IMG/VR virus record: IMGVR_UViG_3300046777_000441
Span: 1-30,434 of that record
Reading direction: 5' to 3' (one strand)
DNA from: a virus
Length of the DNA stretch: 30,434 bases
Under the pieces are notes generated by a model, which saw only the letters and a list, made by a program, of their open reading frames with translations, ran no database searches and had not been told where the DNA came from. A program made the position numbers and the translations under genes. How positions within the stretch are numbered: the stretch's first letter is position 1; each line of letters begins with the position of its first letter. This document shows, in pieces, positions 1-6,612 of the stretch.

Positions 1-735
1 GCAGAAACTAACGCTGAGACTGCAGAAACTAATGCAGAATTAGCAGAAACAAATGCCGAAACTGCAGAAGCTAACGCTGAAACTGCTCAGATTGCTGCCG
101 AGGCTGCACAAGCTGCAGCGGAAGCTGCTCAACTAGCAGCCGAGACTGCCGAAACTAACGCAGAGACTGCTGAAACTAATGCAGAGACGGCTGCAACCAA
201 CGCTGCAAATAGTGCTTCTGCTGCGTCTACCTCCGCAAGTAACGCTTCTACATCAGCAACCAATGCTTCTAATTCCGCTAGTGCTGCAGCGACTTCAGCA
301 ACGAATGCTGCAAATTCTGCTACCGCTGCTCAGACTGCTCAGACTGCTGCTGAGTTAGCAGAGACCAACGCTGAGACTGCTGAGACTAATGCTGAAGCTG
401 CTCAAACCGCTGCAGAGGCAGCTCAGTTAGCTGCTGAAACTGCTGAGACTAATGCAGAGACTGCAGAGACGAATGCAGAAACTGCTGCTACGAATGCAGC
501 AAACTCTGCTAGTGCTGCATCAACCTCAGCTAGTAACGCTGCTACTTCTGCCTCAAATGCTGCTACATCAGAAACCAACGCAGCTAATAGTGCATCTGCT
601 GCATCTACTTCAGCAACTAACGCTAGTAACTCAGCCAGTGCTGCTGCGACATCTGCTACAAATGCCAGCAACTCAGCATCTTCTGCGTCTACTTCAGCAA
701 CCAATGCCAGTAACTCTGCTACCCTAGCTCAAGAC
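1..735 (+). repeat. 35 x 21-bp repeat array encoding alanine-rich heptads
   Basis: The first 735 bases are a 21-nt periodic array inside the tail fibre gene. The DNA copies differ mainly by synonymous changes, so the protein period is better preserved than the DNA period. A second level is visible: the heptads starting at base 127 (AQLAAET, AETNAET, AETNAET, AATNAAN, SASAAST) recur in the same order from base 421, an offset of 294 bases or 14 heptads. This suggests stalk lengthening by tandem duplication. Confidence 0.85.
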
Positions 736-1398
736 TGGGCTACTAAAACAACTGGTACGGTAGATGGTTCTGAGTATTCTGCTAAGTATTATGCTAATCA
801 AGCTGCTACTACGCTGTCGAGTTCGCTGCTAAAAGCAAACAATCTTTCTGATTTAACAAATACTGCAACAGCAAGAACAAACTTAGGCGTAGCAATTGGC
901 ACAGATGTTCAAGCCTATGACGCTGACACCGTAAAGTATGACGATGCAAATCCATCGTTTACTGCTACATCAGCAATCAAAATTCCAGCAGGAACAACAG
1001 GCGAAAGACCAGTAGGAGTCGCTGGTAAGTTACGCTTTAACTCTACAACAAATGAGTTTGAAGGCTACAACGGTACTGCTTGGGCTTCCGTTGGCGGTTC
1101 TGCAATCTCCAACGATACTTCCACTTCTACCGATGTCTATCCTGCATTCCTAAATGCTACAACAGGTACTGCTACGGCTATCTACACCAGTAACGCTAAG
1201 TTACTTTACAAGCCAAGCACAGGAGAGTTAAAGGCTTCTCAGCTTGTAGCAACTAACGGCATTGTAGTAAACAATATGACAATCGGAGCAAACTATACAA
1301 TTCCTAGCGGTTATTCTGCTAGTTCTGTTGGAGCAGTAACAATCTCTAGCGGAGTTACTGTAACAGTTCCTACTGGTAGTCGCTGGGTTGTACTATAA
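1..1398 (+). CDS. Tail fibre protein with long Ala-rich heptad stalk (5' end outside window)
   Basis: The frame is open from base 1 to a TAA at 1396-1398, giving 465 residues of a protein whose start lies before the window. Residues 1-245 form 35 uninterrupted seven-residue repeats of the types AETNAET, AQLAAET, SASAAST and SATNASN. Ala is almost constant at position 5 and Ala or Ser at position 1, which is the 3-4 spacing of an alanine coiled coil. The stalk ends at a DWATKTTGTVDGSEYSAKYY segment, which phage fibres commonly carry after such repeats. The rest (about 265-465) is a Thr/Ser/Gly-rich, beta-type region without a recognised enzyme motif, probably the distal or trimerisation part. 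This is likely the main tail fibre that attaches to the virion and reaches to the host surface. The fibre role is inferred from repeat style and neighbours; which receptor it binds cannot be read from the sequence. Confidence 0.85.
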   Translation, partial: AETNAETAETNAELAETNAETAEANAETAQIAAEAAQAAAEAAQLAAETAETNAETAETNAETAATNAANSASAASTSASNASTSATNASNSASAAATSATNAANSATAAQTAQTAAELAETNAETAETNAEAAQTAAEAAQLAAETAETNAETAETNAETAATNAANSASAASTSASNAATSASNAATSETNAANSASAASTSATNASNSASAAATSATNASNSASSASTSATNASNSATLAQDWATKTTGTVDGSEYSAKYYANQAATTLSSSLLKANNLSDLTNTATARTNLGVAIGTDVQAYDADTVKYDDANPSFTATSAIKIPAGTTGERPVGVAGKLRFNSTTNEFEGYNGTAWASVGGSAISNDTSTSTDVYPAFLNATTGTATAIYTSNAKLLYKPSTGELKASQLVATNGIVVNNMTIGANYTIPSGYSASSVGAVTISSGVTVTVPTGSRWVVL

Positions 1399-1407
1399 AG
1401 GATTAAC

Positions 1408-1992
1408 ATGAGTTCTCTTATCACCAAAGGTAATGCTAGTGGCACAGGCTCAGTAACATTAGAAAGCCCGAATACCAATAGCGACTTTACTCTTACTGTT
1501 CCAGCACATACAGGAACACTTCTTACAACTGCATCTAGCGGTCAGTCTATTCCTAAAGCTGCATTACCTACTGGTTCTGTGTTGCAAGTGGTTAGTGCCA
1601 GCACAAACACACAAACGGAAGTAGCAACTGCTACATACACAGATACAGGATTAACTGCAACAATAACACCGCTATTTTCAAGTAGCAAAATTTTAGTATT
1701 AGTTTCTGCTAATGGTCTTGCAAAGCGTGACCAAAATACTTATGGAAACTTACAATTAGTTCGTGGCTCATCAACATCATTAATAATTTTTGGTGGTCAA
1801 TTTGGTTTTACTGGTGATACATCAAATTCAGGGGTGGCTGGTGCTTCAGTTTCTTATCTTGATTCTCCAGCTACCACTTCAGCAACTTCATATAAAGTCC
1901 AAGTAAATAATATTTTAGCAACTGGTTCAATAAGATTTAACTGGGATACTTCATCGCACTCAACAATTACTCTTATGGAGATTGCGGCATGA
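1408..1992 (+). CDS. Tail fibre-associated/receptor-binding-like protein, 194 aa
   Basis: The start ATG is preceded by AAAGGATTAAC and lies 9 bases after the fibre stop. The N-terminus (about 1-55) has the SGTGSVTLESPNTNSDFTLT and VPAHTGTLLTT pattern that recurs at the start of phage fibre and short-tail proteins. The remainder is rich in Ser, Thr, Ala and small hydrophobics with no charged active-site motif, as expected for a beta-sandwich head domain that packs as a trimer. It overlaps the next small gene by ATGA. The segment at about 75-194 looks like a stand-alone head domain. I infer a virion surface role; ligand and exact position in the tail are unknown. Confidence 0.65.
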   Translation: MSSLITKGNASGTGSVTLESPNTNSDFTLTVPAHTGTLLTTASSGQSIPKAALPTGSVLQVVSASTNTQTEVATATYTDTGLTATITPLFSSSKILVLVSANGLAKRDQNTYGNLQLVRGSSTSLIIFGGQFGFTGDTSNSGVAGASVSYLDSPATTSATSYKVQVNNILATGSIRFNWDTSSHSTITLMEIAA

Positions 1993-2267
1993 TTGATATT
2001 AATTCAGGAATTTTTAAACTTTATCCACAAGTTACTGTTATTCGTGGCGAAACCGCTTACGATGCAGACGGCAACGAAGTCGCATACGATAAAGCTGAGG
2101 TTCAGGCTTATATAGATGCTCATGCTTATATTGCTAAACGAGCCGCAGAATACCCACCCATCACCGATTACATTGATGGTGTAGTAAAGGGCGACCAAGC
2201 ACAGATTGATAAATACATCGCTGACTGCTTAGCAGTTAAGGCTAAATATCCTAAAGGAACAGCATAA
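1989..2267 (+). CDS. Small fibre partner protein, possible tail-fibre assembly chaperone, 92 aa
   Basis: The start overlaps the previous stop (ATGA) and has GGAG eight bases upstream, so translation is coupled. The protein is small and charged. It contains a DADGNEVAYD segment (about 25-34) and a C-terminal PITDYIDGVVKGDQAQIDKY segment. YPxIxDxxDGVVKGD-like motifs are common in small proteins next to fibre genes, where they are annotated as tail-fibre assembly or XkdW-like proteins. It follows a fibre-head gene directly, as the 67-aa protein at 3930 follows another one, which suggests a dedicated chaperone or accessory subunit. The function is inferred from position and motif style only. Confidence 0.6.
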   Translation: MIDINSGIFKLYPQVTVIRGETAYDADGNEVAYDKAEVQAYIDAHAYIAKRAAEYPPITDYIDGVVKGDQAQIDKYIADCLAVKAKYPKGTA

Positions 2268-2268
2268 G

Positions 2269-2823
2269 ATGACCTACGGCACAGTTCAAGCAAACGCAAT
2301 ACAAGGCTCTATCAATACCTTTAGCCCTAATTCTGCTGTATTAGCCAAGCGTTTTAACGAGGCATTTGAGTATCGCAATGGTGAACTGTATTGGAAAATT
2401 GACACCAATAAGTCCTTAAAGAAAAAAGGTAAGCGTGCTGGTTGTATGTCTAGTATGTATGGAGTAGTGAACCTAGATGGTAAGTCGTATTGCTTACACA
2501 AGGTTATTTTCTGTATGCACCATGGCTATATGCCTGAAGTTGTAGACCACATCAATGGTGAAAAGAAAGACCATCGGATTGAGAACTTGCGTGCCGCTAA
2601 CCATGTAACCAACAATTACAATCGAGTTACGCAACGCAACAATAAACTAGGATTAAAGAATATTTCTTGGAACAAGCAAAACAAGAAGTATTGGGTTCAA
2701 TTAACGCAGAACGAAAAGAAGATTGTCAGCGTTATGGTAGATGATTTGGAACTTGCGGAGTTGGTCGCCATCGAAGCAAGGAATAAGTATCATGGCGAAT
2801 TTGCTAATCATGGAGCAAGATAA
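2269..2823 (+). CDS. HNH homing endonuclease with AP2-like DNA-binding segment, 184 aa
   Basis: Residues 77-112 carry an HNH_3-type motif: H77 begins the block, D93-H94-I-N-G follows, then D101, R103 and E105-N106-L-R. This is the beta-beta-alpha metal fold that cuts DNA. Residues about 128-160 (GLKNISWNKQNKKYWVQL) match the AP2-like DNA-recognition segment often found behind HNH_3 domains in phage homing endonucleases. The first dozen residues, MTYGTVQANAIQ, resemble the start of the next gene (MPYGTVNADIVS) rather than an HNH protein, so the nuclease appears joined to a fibre-type leader. It sits between two fibre genes, overlapping the next start by TAATG, and is probably a selfish element that spreads to phages lacking it. 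Nicking versus double-strand cutting cannot be told. Confidence 0.88.
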   Translation: MTYGTVQANAIQGSINTFSPNSAVLAKRFNEAFEYRNGELYWKIDTNKSLKKKGKRAGCMSSMYGVVNLDGKSYCLHKVIFCMHHGYMPEVVDHINGEKKDHRIENLRAANHVTNNYNRVTQRNNKLGLKNISWNKQNKKYWVQLTQNEKKIVSVMVDDLELAELVAIEARNKYHGEFANHGAR

Positions 2824-3929
2824 TGCCTTACGGAACAGTTAATGCAGACATAGTATCTGCGGCAAATGGCGGTAGTATCGGTGCTGGAAGCGGTCTAGCG
2901 TTTGTCAATCGCCTGATAAATGGGGATATGCGTATAGACCAGCGTAATGCTGGTGCTAGTGTTAGTTTTTCTTCTTCTTTTGCTTATTATTTAGATAGAT
3001 TTGGCGGTAGATTGCAAACATCAACTGGTAGCACCATTGCTCAATCATCTGTTGCTCCATCAGGCTTTAATAAGTCTTTGTTAGTAACAATAGGCACAGG
3101 AGCTTCTGCAACTTCAAGTCAATTAAACGCTATATACCAAGCCATTGAAGGCTACAATGTAGCTGATATGAATTTTGGCACAGCAAATGCTAAAACATTT
3201 ACTTTGTCGTTTTGGGTGCGTAGTTCATTAACTGGTACATTTGGCGGTGCATTTCAAAATAACGCTAACAATCGTAGCTATCCATTTACCTACACTATTT
3301 CTGCCGCAAATACTTGGGAACAAAAATCAATAACTGTTGCTGGTGATACAACTGGCACTTGGGAAACAACTAATAACAGCGGCTTAACAATTTGGTTTGA
3401 CTTAGGTTCAGGCTCTAATTTTCAAGGAACTGCTGGAGCTTGGGCTGGGGCAGATTATCGTTCAGCCACAGGAGCAACATCCGTAGTCGGCACAAACGGA
3501 GCAACTTTCTATCTGACTGGCGTGCAACTACAAAAAGGAGATACAGCTACTAGCTTTGATTACAGACCTTATGGAACTGAATTGGCTTTGTGTCAGAGGT
3601 ATTGTATTTCTTATGGGCTTGAATATACAAATGCAAGAATAGCATATGGAGGCTGGGGTTCTTCAACTAGCGCATGGGTAAGTTTTCCTTTTCCTGTAAC
3701 AATGAGGGCAGCTCCAAGTTTTACGCCAGTTGCAAATGGCACACTTCTTTTAGAAGGAGTTGCTTGGTATGCAGTATCAGCTACACCTGTATTAAGTGGT
3801 GAAACTTCTAATAAATTAGGCATTATTAATTTAAGTGTTTCATCTAGTGCTGCTAGTGCTGGGCAAGTAGCAATATGGGGTTCAGGCACCATTCAGCAAG
3901 CAAAATGTATTTTTTCATCGGAGCTTTAA
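2823..3929 (+). CDS. Tail protein with carbohydrate-binding-like jelly-roll domain, 368 aa
   Basis: After the MPYGTVNADIV leader, residues about 25-45 read FVNRLINGDMRIDQRNAG, and near residue 245 there is DYRPYGTELALCQRYC. Both flank a beta-rich domain of about 200 residues that phages use in minor tail and fibre proteins (carbohydrate-binding or concanavalin-like folds). In between are typical signatures such as AKTFTLSFWVRSS, TYTISAANTWEQKSIT and TFYLTGVQLQKGDTATSF. The last 110 residues form a separate, probably head, domain. Its start overlaps the stop of the HNH gene (TAATG). Receptor or glycan binding is an inference from the fold; the sugar is unknown. Confidence 0.75.
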   Translation: MPYGTVNADIVSAANGGSIGAGSGLAFVNRLINGDMRIDQRNAGASVSFSSSFAYYLDRFGGRLQTSTGSTIAQSSVAPSGFNKSLLVTIGTGASATSSQLNAIYQAIEGYNVADMNFGTANAKTFTLSFWVRSSLTGTFGGAFQNNANNRSYPFTYTISAANTWEQKSITVAGDTTGTWETTNNSGLTIWFDLGSGSNFQGTAGAWAGADYRSATGATSVVGTNGATFYLTGVQLQKGDTATSFDYRPYGTELALCQRYCISYGLEYTNARIAYGGWGSSTSAWVSFPFPVTMRAAPSFTPVANGTLLLEGVAWYAVSATPVLSGETSNKLGIINLSVSSSAASAGQVAIWGSGTIQQAKCIFSSEL

Positions 3930-4133
3930 ATGTATAAATTAGCATACAACCCATATGGAAATGCTTTAGCTGTACAACGCTTGTCAGATAGTTCATCTAT
4001 TCCATTCGACCCAGCCAACACCGACTACCAAACCTTCAAAAAAGAAGTCTTAGCTGGTGCAGAACTGCAAGATGCCGATGGGAATGTGATGACACAAGAA
4101 CAAGCTGAACAATTTATTAAGGAGTTACCATGA
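3930..4133 (+). CDS. Small fibre partner protein, 67 aa
   Basis: This gene begins one base after the previous stop with CGGAG six bases before ATG. It is acidic, with DADGNVMTQEQAEQFIKELP at the C-terminus and IPFDPANTDYQTFKKE in the middle. Similar tiny proteins containing IPxDPxNxDYxxF are frequent next to phage tail-fibre genes. The DADGN element also occurs in the 92-aa protein at 1989, so two fibre-head genes here are each followed by a small DADGN protein. A chaperone or accessory role is inferred; no catalytic motif is present. Confidence 0.6.
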   Translation: MYKLAYNPYGNALAVQRLSDSSSIPFDPANTDYQTFKKEVLAGAELQDADGNVMTQEQAEQFIKELP

Positions 4134-5194
4134 GTGTTATTATTGACGGCACAAACGGTATCTCGGATGTAGACGGCTCAGCTTCTACTCCAGCAATCCG
4201 AGGAACTGACGCTAATACTGGTATTTTCTTCCCAGCAGCAGATACGATTGCGTTCGCTGAAGGTGGTACAGAGTCTATGCGATTGGATTCTAGCGGTAAT
4301 GTCGGTATTGGTACTAGTAGTCCTGCAACAAAACTCCATGTAAATCAAACTAACGATGCACTACCAGCACTTCAACTCCAGCATGGAGATGGTGATTTTA
4401 TTCTAATGGAAGAAGGCGGTGGAACTGATTTATTTAAGTTTACTCGTGTAGCTGGAACTAACGATTTACAGATAAACAACATAACCGCTAACAATATTCG
4501 TTTTGCTACCAACAACACAGAACGGATGCGTATCGACTCTAGTGGTAAATTATTGGTTGGTTGTACAACAGAGCCAAATAACACAGTAAATGGTTTTAAA
4601 ACCGACATAAACTATACAATTATTTCAGCTTTTCAGCAGCCTGTTTTATACATTAATCGCAACGGAAACGATGGCGGTTTAGTTGATTTTAGACAAGATA
4701 ATAGCAGCGAAGGTAATATCTCTGTATCAGGAACTACTGTTTCATACAATGGCGGACACTTATCTCGTTGGGCACAAATGCTCACAAAGCCAGACCTTTT
4801 CAAAGGAACGGTGATGTCTAATCTAGATGAAATGAATGTCTATGTTGATAAAGATGGCAATCCAGTAGATAACGAACAGCTAAACAAAGTCAAGGTTTCT
4901 GATGTTGAAGGTGATGTCAATGTGGCTGGTGTATTTGTAAACTGGTCGCATGACGAACAACATAATGTAGATGAAATCAATATGGCTATGACAGGCGATA
5001 TGATTATCCGTATTGCACAAGGTGTTGTAGTTCAACGAGGCGATTTGTTAATGTCTGCTGGCGATGGAACTGCTAAACCCCAAGGCGATGATATTGTTCG
5101 TTCTAAGACAATCGCTAAAGTAACTTCTAATAATGTAACTTGTACATACGAAGACGGTTCTTACTGTGTTCCGTGTGTATTAATGGCTTGCTAA
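4130..5194 (+). CDS. Tail fibre/spike protein with GTxSP repeats and distinct C-terminal domain, 354 aa
   Basis: An AAGGAG site precedes the ATG, which overlaps the prior stop. Two copies of a fibre repeat are visible: SMRLDSSGNVGIGTSSPATKLHV near 63 and RMRIDSSGKLLVG near 132. These are typical of triple-beta-helix fibres that often end in a self-cleaving chaperone domain. The C-terminal third (about 205-354) begins GGHLSRWAQ and has EGDVNVAGVFVNW, VVVQRGDLLMSAGDGTAKPQ and a Cys-containing end. It has no S74-type Ser/Lys signature that I can see. It is reminiscent of peptidase G2-like autoproteolytic tail domains, but I cannot confirm that. It is probably the last fibre/spike component of this cassette. 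Confidence 0.7.
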   Translation: MSVIIDGTNGISDVDGSASTPAIRGTDANTGIFFPAADTIAFAEGGTESMRLDSSGNVGIGTSSPATKLHVNQTNDALPALQLQHGDGDFILMEEGGGTDLFKFTRVAGTNDLQINNITANNIRFATNNTERMRIDSSGKLLVGCTTEPNNTVNGFKTDINYTIISAFQQPVLYINRNGNDGGLVDFRQDNSSEGNISVSGTTVSYNGGHLSRWAQMLTKPDLFKGTVMSNLDEMNVYVDKDGNPVDNEQLNKVKVSDVEGDVNVAGVFVNWSHDEQHNVDEINMAMTGDMIIRIAQGVVVQRGDLLMSAGDGTAKPQGDDIVRSKTIAKVTSNNVTCTYEDGSYCVPCVLMAC

Positions 5195-5213
5195 TAAATA
5201 ATAAGAGATAATC

Positions 5214-5420
5214 ATGGCAGACATCGATCCAGTAGAATACGGCAAGTTAGTTCAAGCTGTTGAGAACTTAGAATCCAAAGTAAGTACAATGGAGTACGAC
5301 ATCAAGAAACTCGTAGCAATGGCTGAGAGATCTAAAGGATCTTTGTGGGCTATCATGGGAGCTGCCTCAGTCTTTGGTGGTTTTGTAACTTGGATGGCTG
5401 ACTTGGTATTTAAGAAATGA
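5214..5420 (+). CDS. Small membrane protein with coiled coil, holin-like, 68 aa
   Basis: Residues 7-40 are a charged amphipathic helix with heptad-like hydrophobics (LVQAVENLESKVSTMEYDIKKL). They are followed by one transmembrane segment (about 44-62, WAIMGAASVFGGFVTWMADLV) and a short basic end, VFKK. This layout matches small XhlA-like or holin-like proteins encoded in tail/lysis regions of phages. A second, clearer holin lies at 14645, so this one may be an accessory pore protein, an antiholin or a virion membrane component. Its stop overlaps the next start (ATGA). Confidence 0.6.
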   Translation: MADIDPVEYGKLVQAVENLESKVSTMEYDIKKLVAMAERSKGSLWAIMGAASVFGGFVTWMADLVFKK

Positions 5421-5764
5421 GTAGACCACATTCCGTAGGTAAAGACTTAGTAGCGAATACTAAGACTACTATGTTTACTGTTCCAACTAGGAACATAGCT
5501 CGTTGGAGTTTACTCTTTGCAGCGAACCACAGTGCTTCTTCTAAGTGGTTTACTTGCTGGTGGTACGACTCCAGTGAAAACACTGAGATCGAAGTAGTCT
5601 TTGAATACGGTCTAACTGCTAAGTCTTTTTTAAAGTTTGATGGATCAGAAGTAATCCTAGACGAAGGTGACGAGATTCGAGTACAGTCTGAGACAGGATC
5701 TACAACGACTTGTATCATTACCGTAGAACTAGAGCAACGCAGTACCGTCCAAAACTTTTTATAA
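5417..5764 (+). CDS. Putative small structural protein, 115 aa, function unknown
   Basis: The start is coupled to the preceding membrane gene through ATGA. The protein has alternating hydrophobic and polar stretches (EIEVVFEYGLTAKSFLKF, EVILDEGDEIRVQSETGSTTTCIITVELEQRS) that predict an all-beta sandwich. It has no signal peptide, membrane segment or catalytic motif. Similar compact beta proteins occur near phage tail genes as decoration or fibre-tip subunits, and the virion-gene neighbourhood agrees. I do not recognise a named family. Confidence 0.55.
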   Translation: MSRPHSVGKDLVANTKTTMFTVPTRNIARWSLLFAANHSASSKWFTCWWYDSSENTEIEVVFEYGLTAKSFLKFDGSEVILDEGDEIRVQSETGSTTTCIITVELEQRSTVQNFL

Positions 5765-5774
5765 GGAGATTTAA

Positions 5775-5909
5775 ATGCCAATGGTAAAAGACAAGAAGTT
5801 CCCCTACACTGCTAAAGGTAAGAAGGAAGCTAAGCAATATGCTCAGAAGACTGGTGCTAAGATGGTAGCTAAGCCAGCTAAGAAGATGGGTGCTAAGCGT
5901 GGCTACTAA
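5775..5909 (+). CDS. Lysine-rich microprotein, 44 aa
   Basis: AAGGAG lies six bases before the ATG at 5775. The 44 residues contain 13 Lys and one Arg, beginning MPMVKDKKFPYTAKGKKEAK and ending KKMGAKRGY. The KxFPYTAKGKxxAxxYA pattern is a recurring tiny protein in podovirus genomes near tail genes. It has no membrane segment. Its extreme positive charge suggests nucleic-acid or DNA-condensing contact, but nothing in the sequence proves this. The stop overlaps the next reading frame, so it is the first member of a translationally linked basic-protein set. Confidence 0.7.
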   Translation: MPMVKDKKFPYTAKGKKEAKQYAQKTGAKMVAKPAKKMGAKRGY

Positions 5910-6084
5910 GCCAAAGTCTAAAGTCAACCAAGCTGGGGTTTACACTAAACCTACTATGCGTAAGAACTTGTTTAACAAGATTAAGGCAGGTAGCAAAGGT
6001 GGAGACCCTGGTGAATGGTCAGCAAGAAAAGCTCAGATGTTAGCTAAGGAATACAAAGCTAAAGGTGGTGGGTACAAGTCATGA
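5899..6084 (+). CDS. Small basic phage protein, 61 aa
   Basis: I chose the GTG at 5899 because it gives MATKPKSKVNQAGVYTKP, the usual start pattern for this small family, and overlaps the previous stop by 11 bases. An upstream GTG at 5890 would add only three residues. The protein has 13 Lys and two Arg in 61 residues, with GSKGGDPGEWSARKAQMLAK and a C-terminal KAKGGGYKS. It ends in an ATGA overlap with the next gene. The family is common in tailed phages but has no assigned function known to me. Confidence 0.75.
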   Translation: MATKPKSKVNQAGVYTKPTMRKNLFNKIKAGSKGGDPGEWSARKAQMLAKEYKAKGGGYKS

Positions 6085-6311
6085 AGAAACCTCAACAGTC
6101 TTTAAAAGATTGGACAGAACAAAAGTGGAGAACTTCAGACGGTTCGCCTAGTAAAGGTAAGAAGCGTTACCTACCAGATGCTGCTTGGAAGGCATTAACT
6201 CCTGCAGAGAAAGCTGCTACGAATAGGGCTAAAGCTGCAGGTAACCGAGCAGGTAAACAATTTGTTAAGCAACCTAAGAAGATTGCTAAGAAGACAGCGA
6301 GTTACAGATGA
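6081..6311 (+). CDS. DUF5872-like small basic protein, 76 aa
   Basis: The sequence contains SLKDWTEQKWRTSDGSPSKGK, RYLPDAAWKALTPAEKAATNRAKAAG and GKQFVKQPKKIAKKTASYR. This is the pattern of the short family usually labelled DUF5872 (assigned from memory). It is strongly basic, predicted helical and soluble. Start and stop both overlap neighbours by ATGA, so it is co-translated with the basic proteins on each side. Location inside the late structural block suggests a virion or packaging role, which is inference. Confidence 0.75.
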   Translation: MKKPQQSLKDWTEQKWRTSDGSPSKGKKRYLPDAAWKALTPAEKAATNRAKAAGNRAGKQFVKQPKKIAKKTASYR

Positions 6312-6577
6312 TTAAAAAAGGTAAAGAAACATTCTCTGGCTACAATAAGCCTAAGCGTACTCCTAATCATCCTACTAAGTCCCATGCTGTATTGGCTAAG
6401 TCTGGTACTCAGGAGAAGCTTATTCGCTTTGGTCAACAAGGTGTAAGCGGGGCAGGTTCAAATCCTAAGACTCCAGCAGAGAAGGCTAGGCAGAAGAGCT
6501 TCAAAGCTCGCCATGCTGCGAATATCGCTAAAGGTAAGCTTTCTGCTGCGTACTGGGCAGATAAAGTTAAGTGGTAG
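6308..6577 (+). CDS. Small basic phage protein, 89 aa
   Basis: ATGA-coupled to the previous gene. Characteristic segments are HPTKSHAVLAKSGTQEKLIRFGQQGVSGAG, NPKTPAEKARQKSFKARHAANIAKGKLSAAYWADKVKW. I recognise this as a widespread small phage protein of unknown function that usually travels with the DUF5872-like gene. It is basic and soluble, with a likely helical C-terminal half ending in aromatic residues. It is the last gene before a sigma-70 promoter and a 35-base gap, so it probably ends a translational unit. Confidence 0.75.
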   Translation: MIKKGKETFSGYNKPKRTPNHPTKSHAVLAKSGTQEKLIRFGQQGVSGAGSNPKTPAEKARQKSFKARHAANIAKGKLSAAYWADKVKW

Positions 6578-6581
6578 GGTA

Positions 6582-6610
6582 TTGACTTTTAACCAATTTT
6601 ATGGTATAAA
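6582..6610 (+). promoter_or_regulatory. Sigma-70 promoter abutting the adaptor gene start
   Basis: TTGACT (6582-6587) and TATAAA (6605-6610) are separated by exactly 17 bases. Transcription would be expected to start near 6616-6618, essentially on the ATG at 6613. It is the only strong rightward promoter I find in the late half. Confidence 0.65.
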
Positions 6611-6612
6611 CT

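Noticed and set aside
423-727. Long open frames on both strands within the fibre repeats
   Set aside because: They arise from the 21-base periodicity of the Ala-rich repeat; the real frame is the uninterrupted one from base 1.
1-735. Repeat array as a possible CRISPR
   Set aside because: Units are 21-base in-frame coding repeats without spacers.
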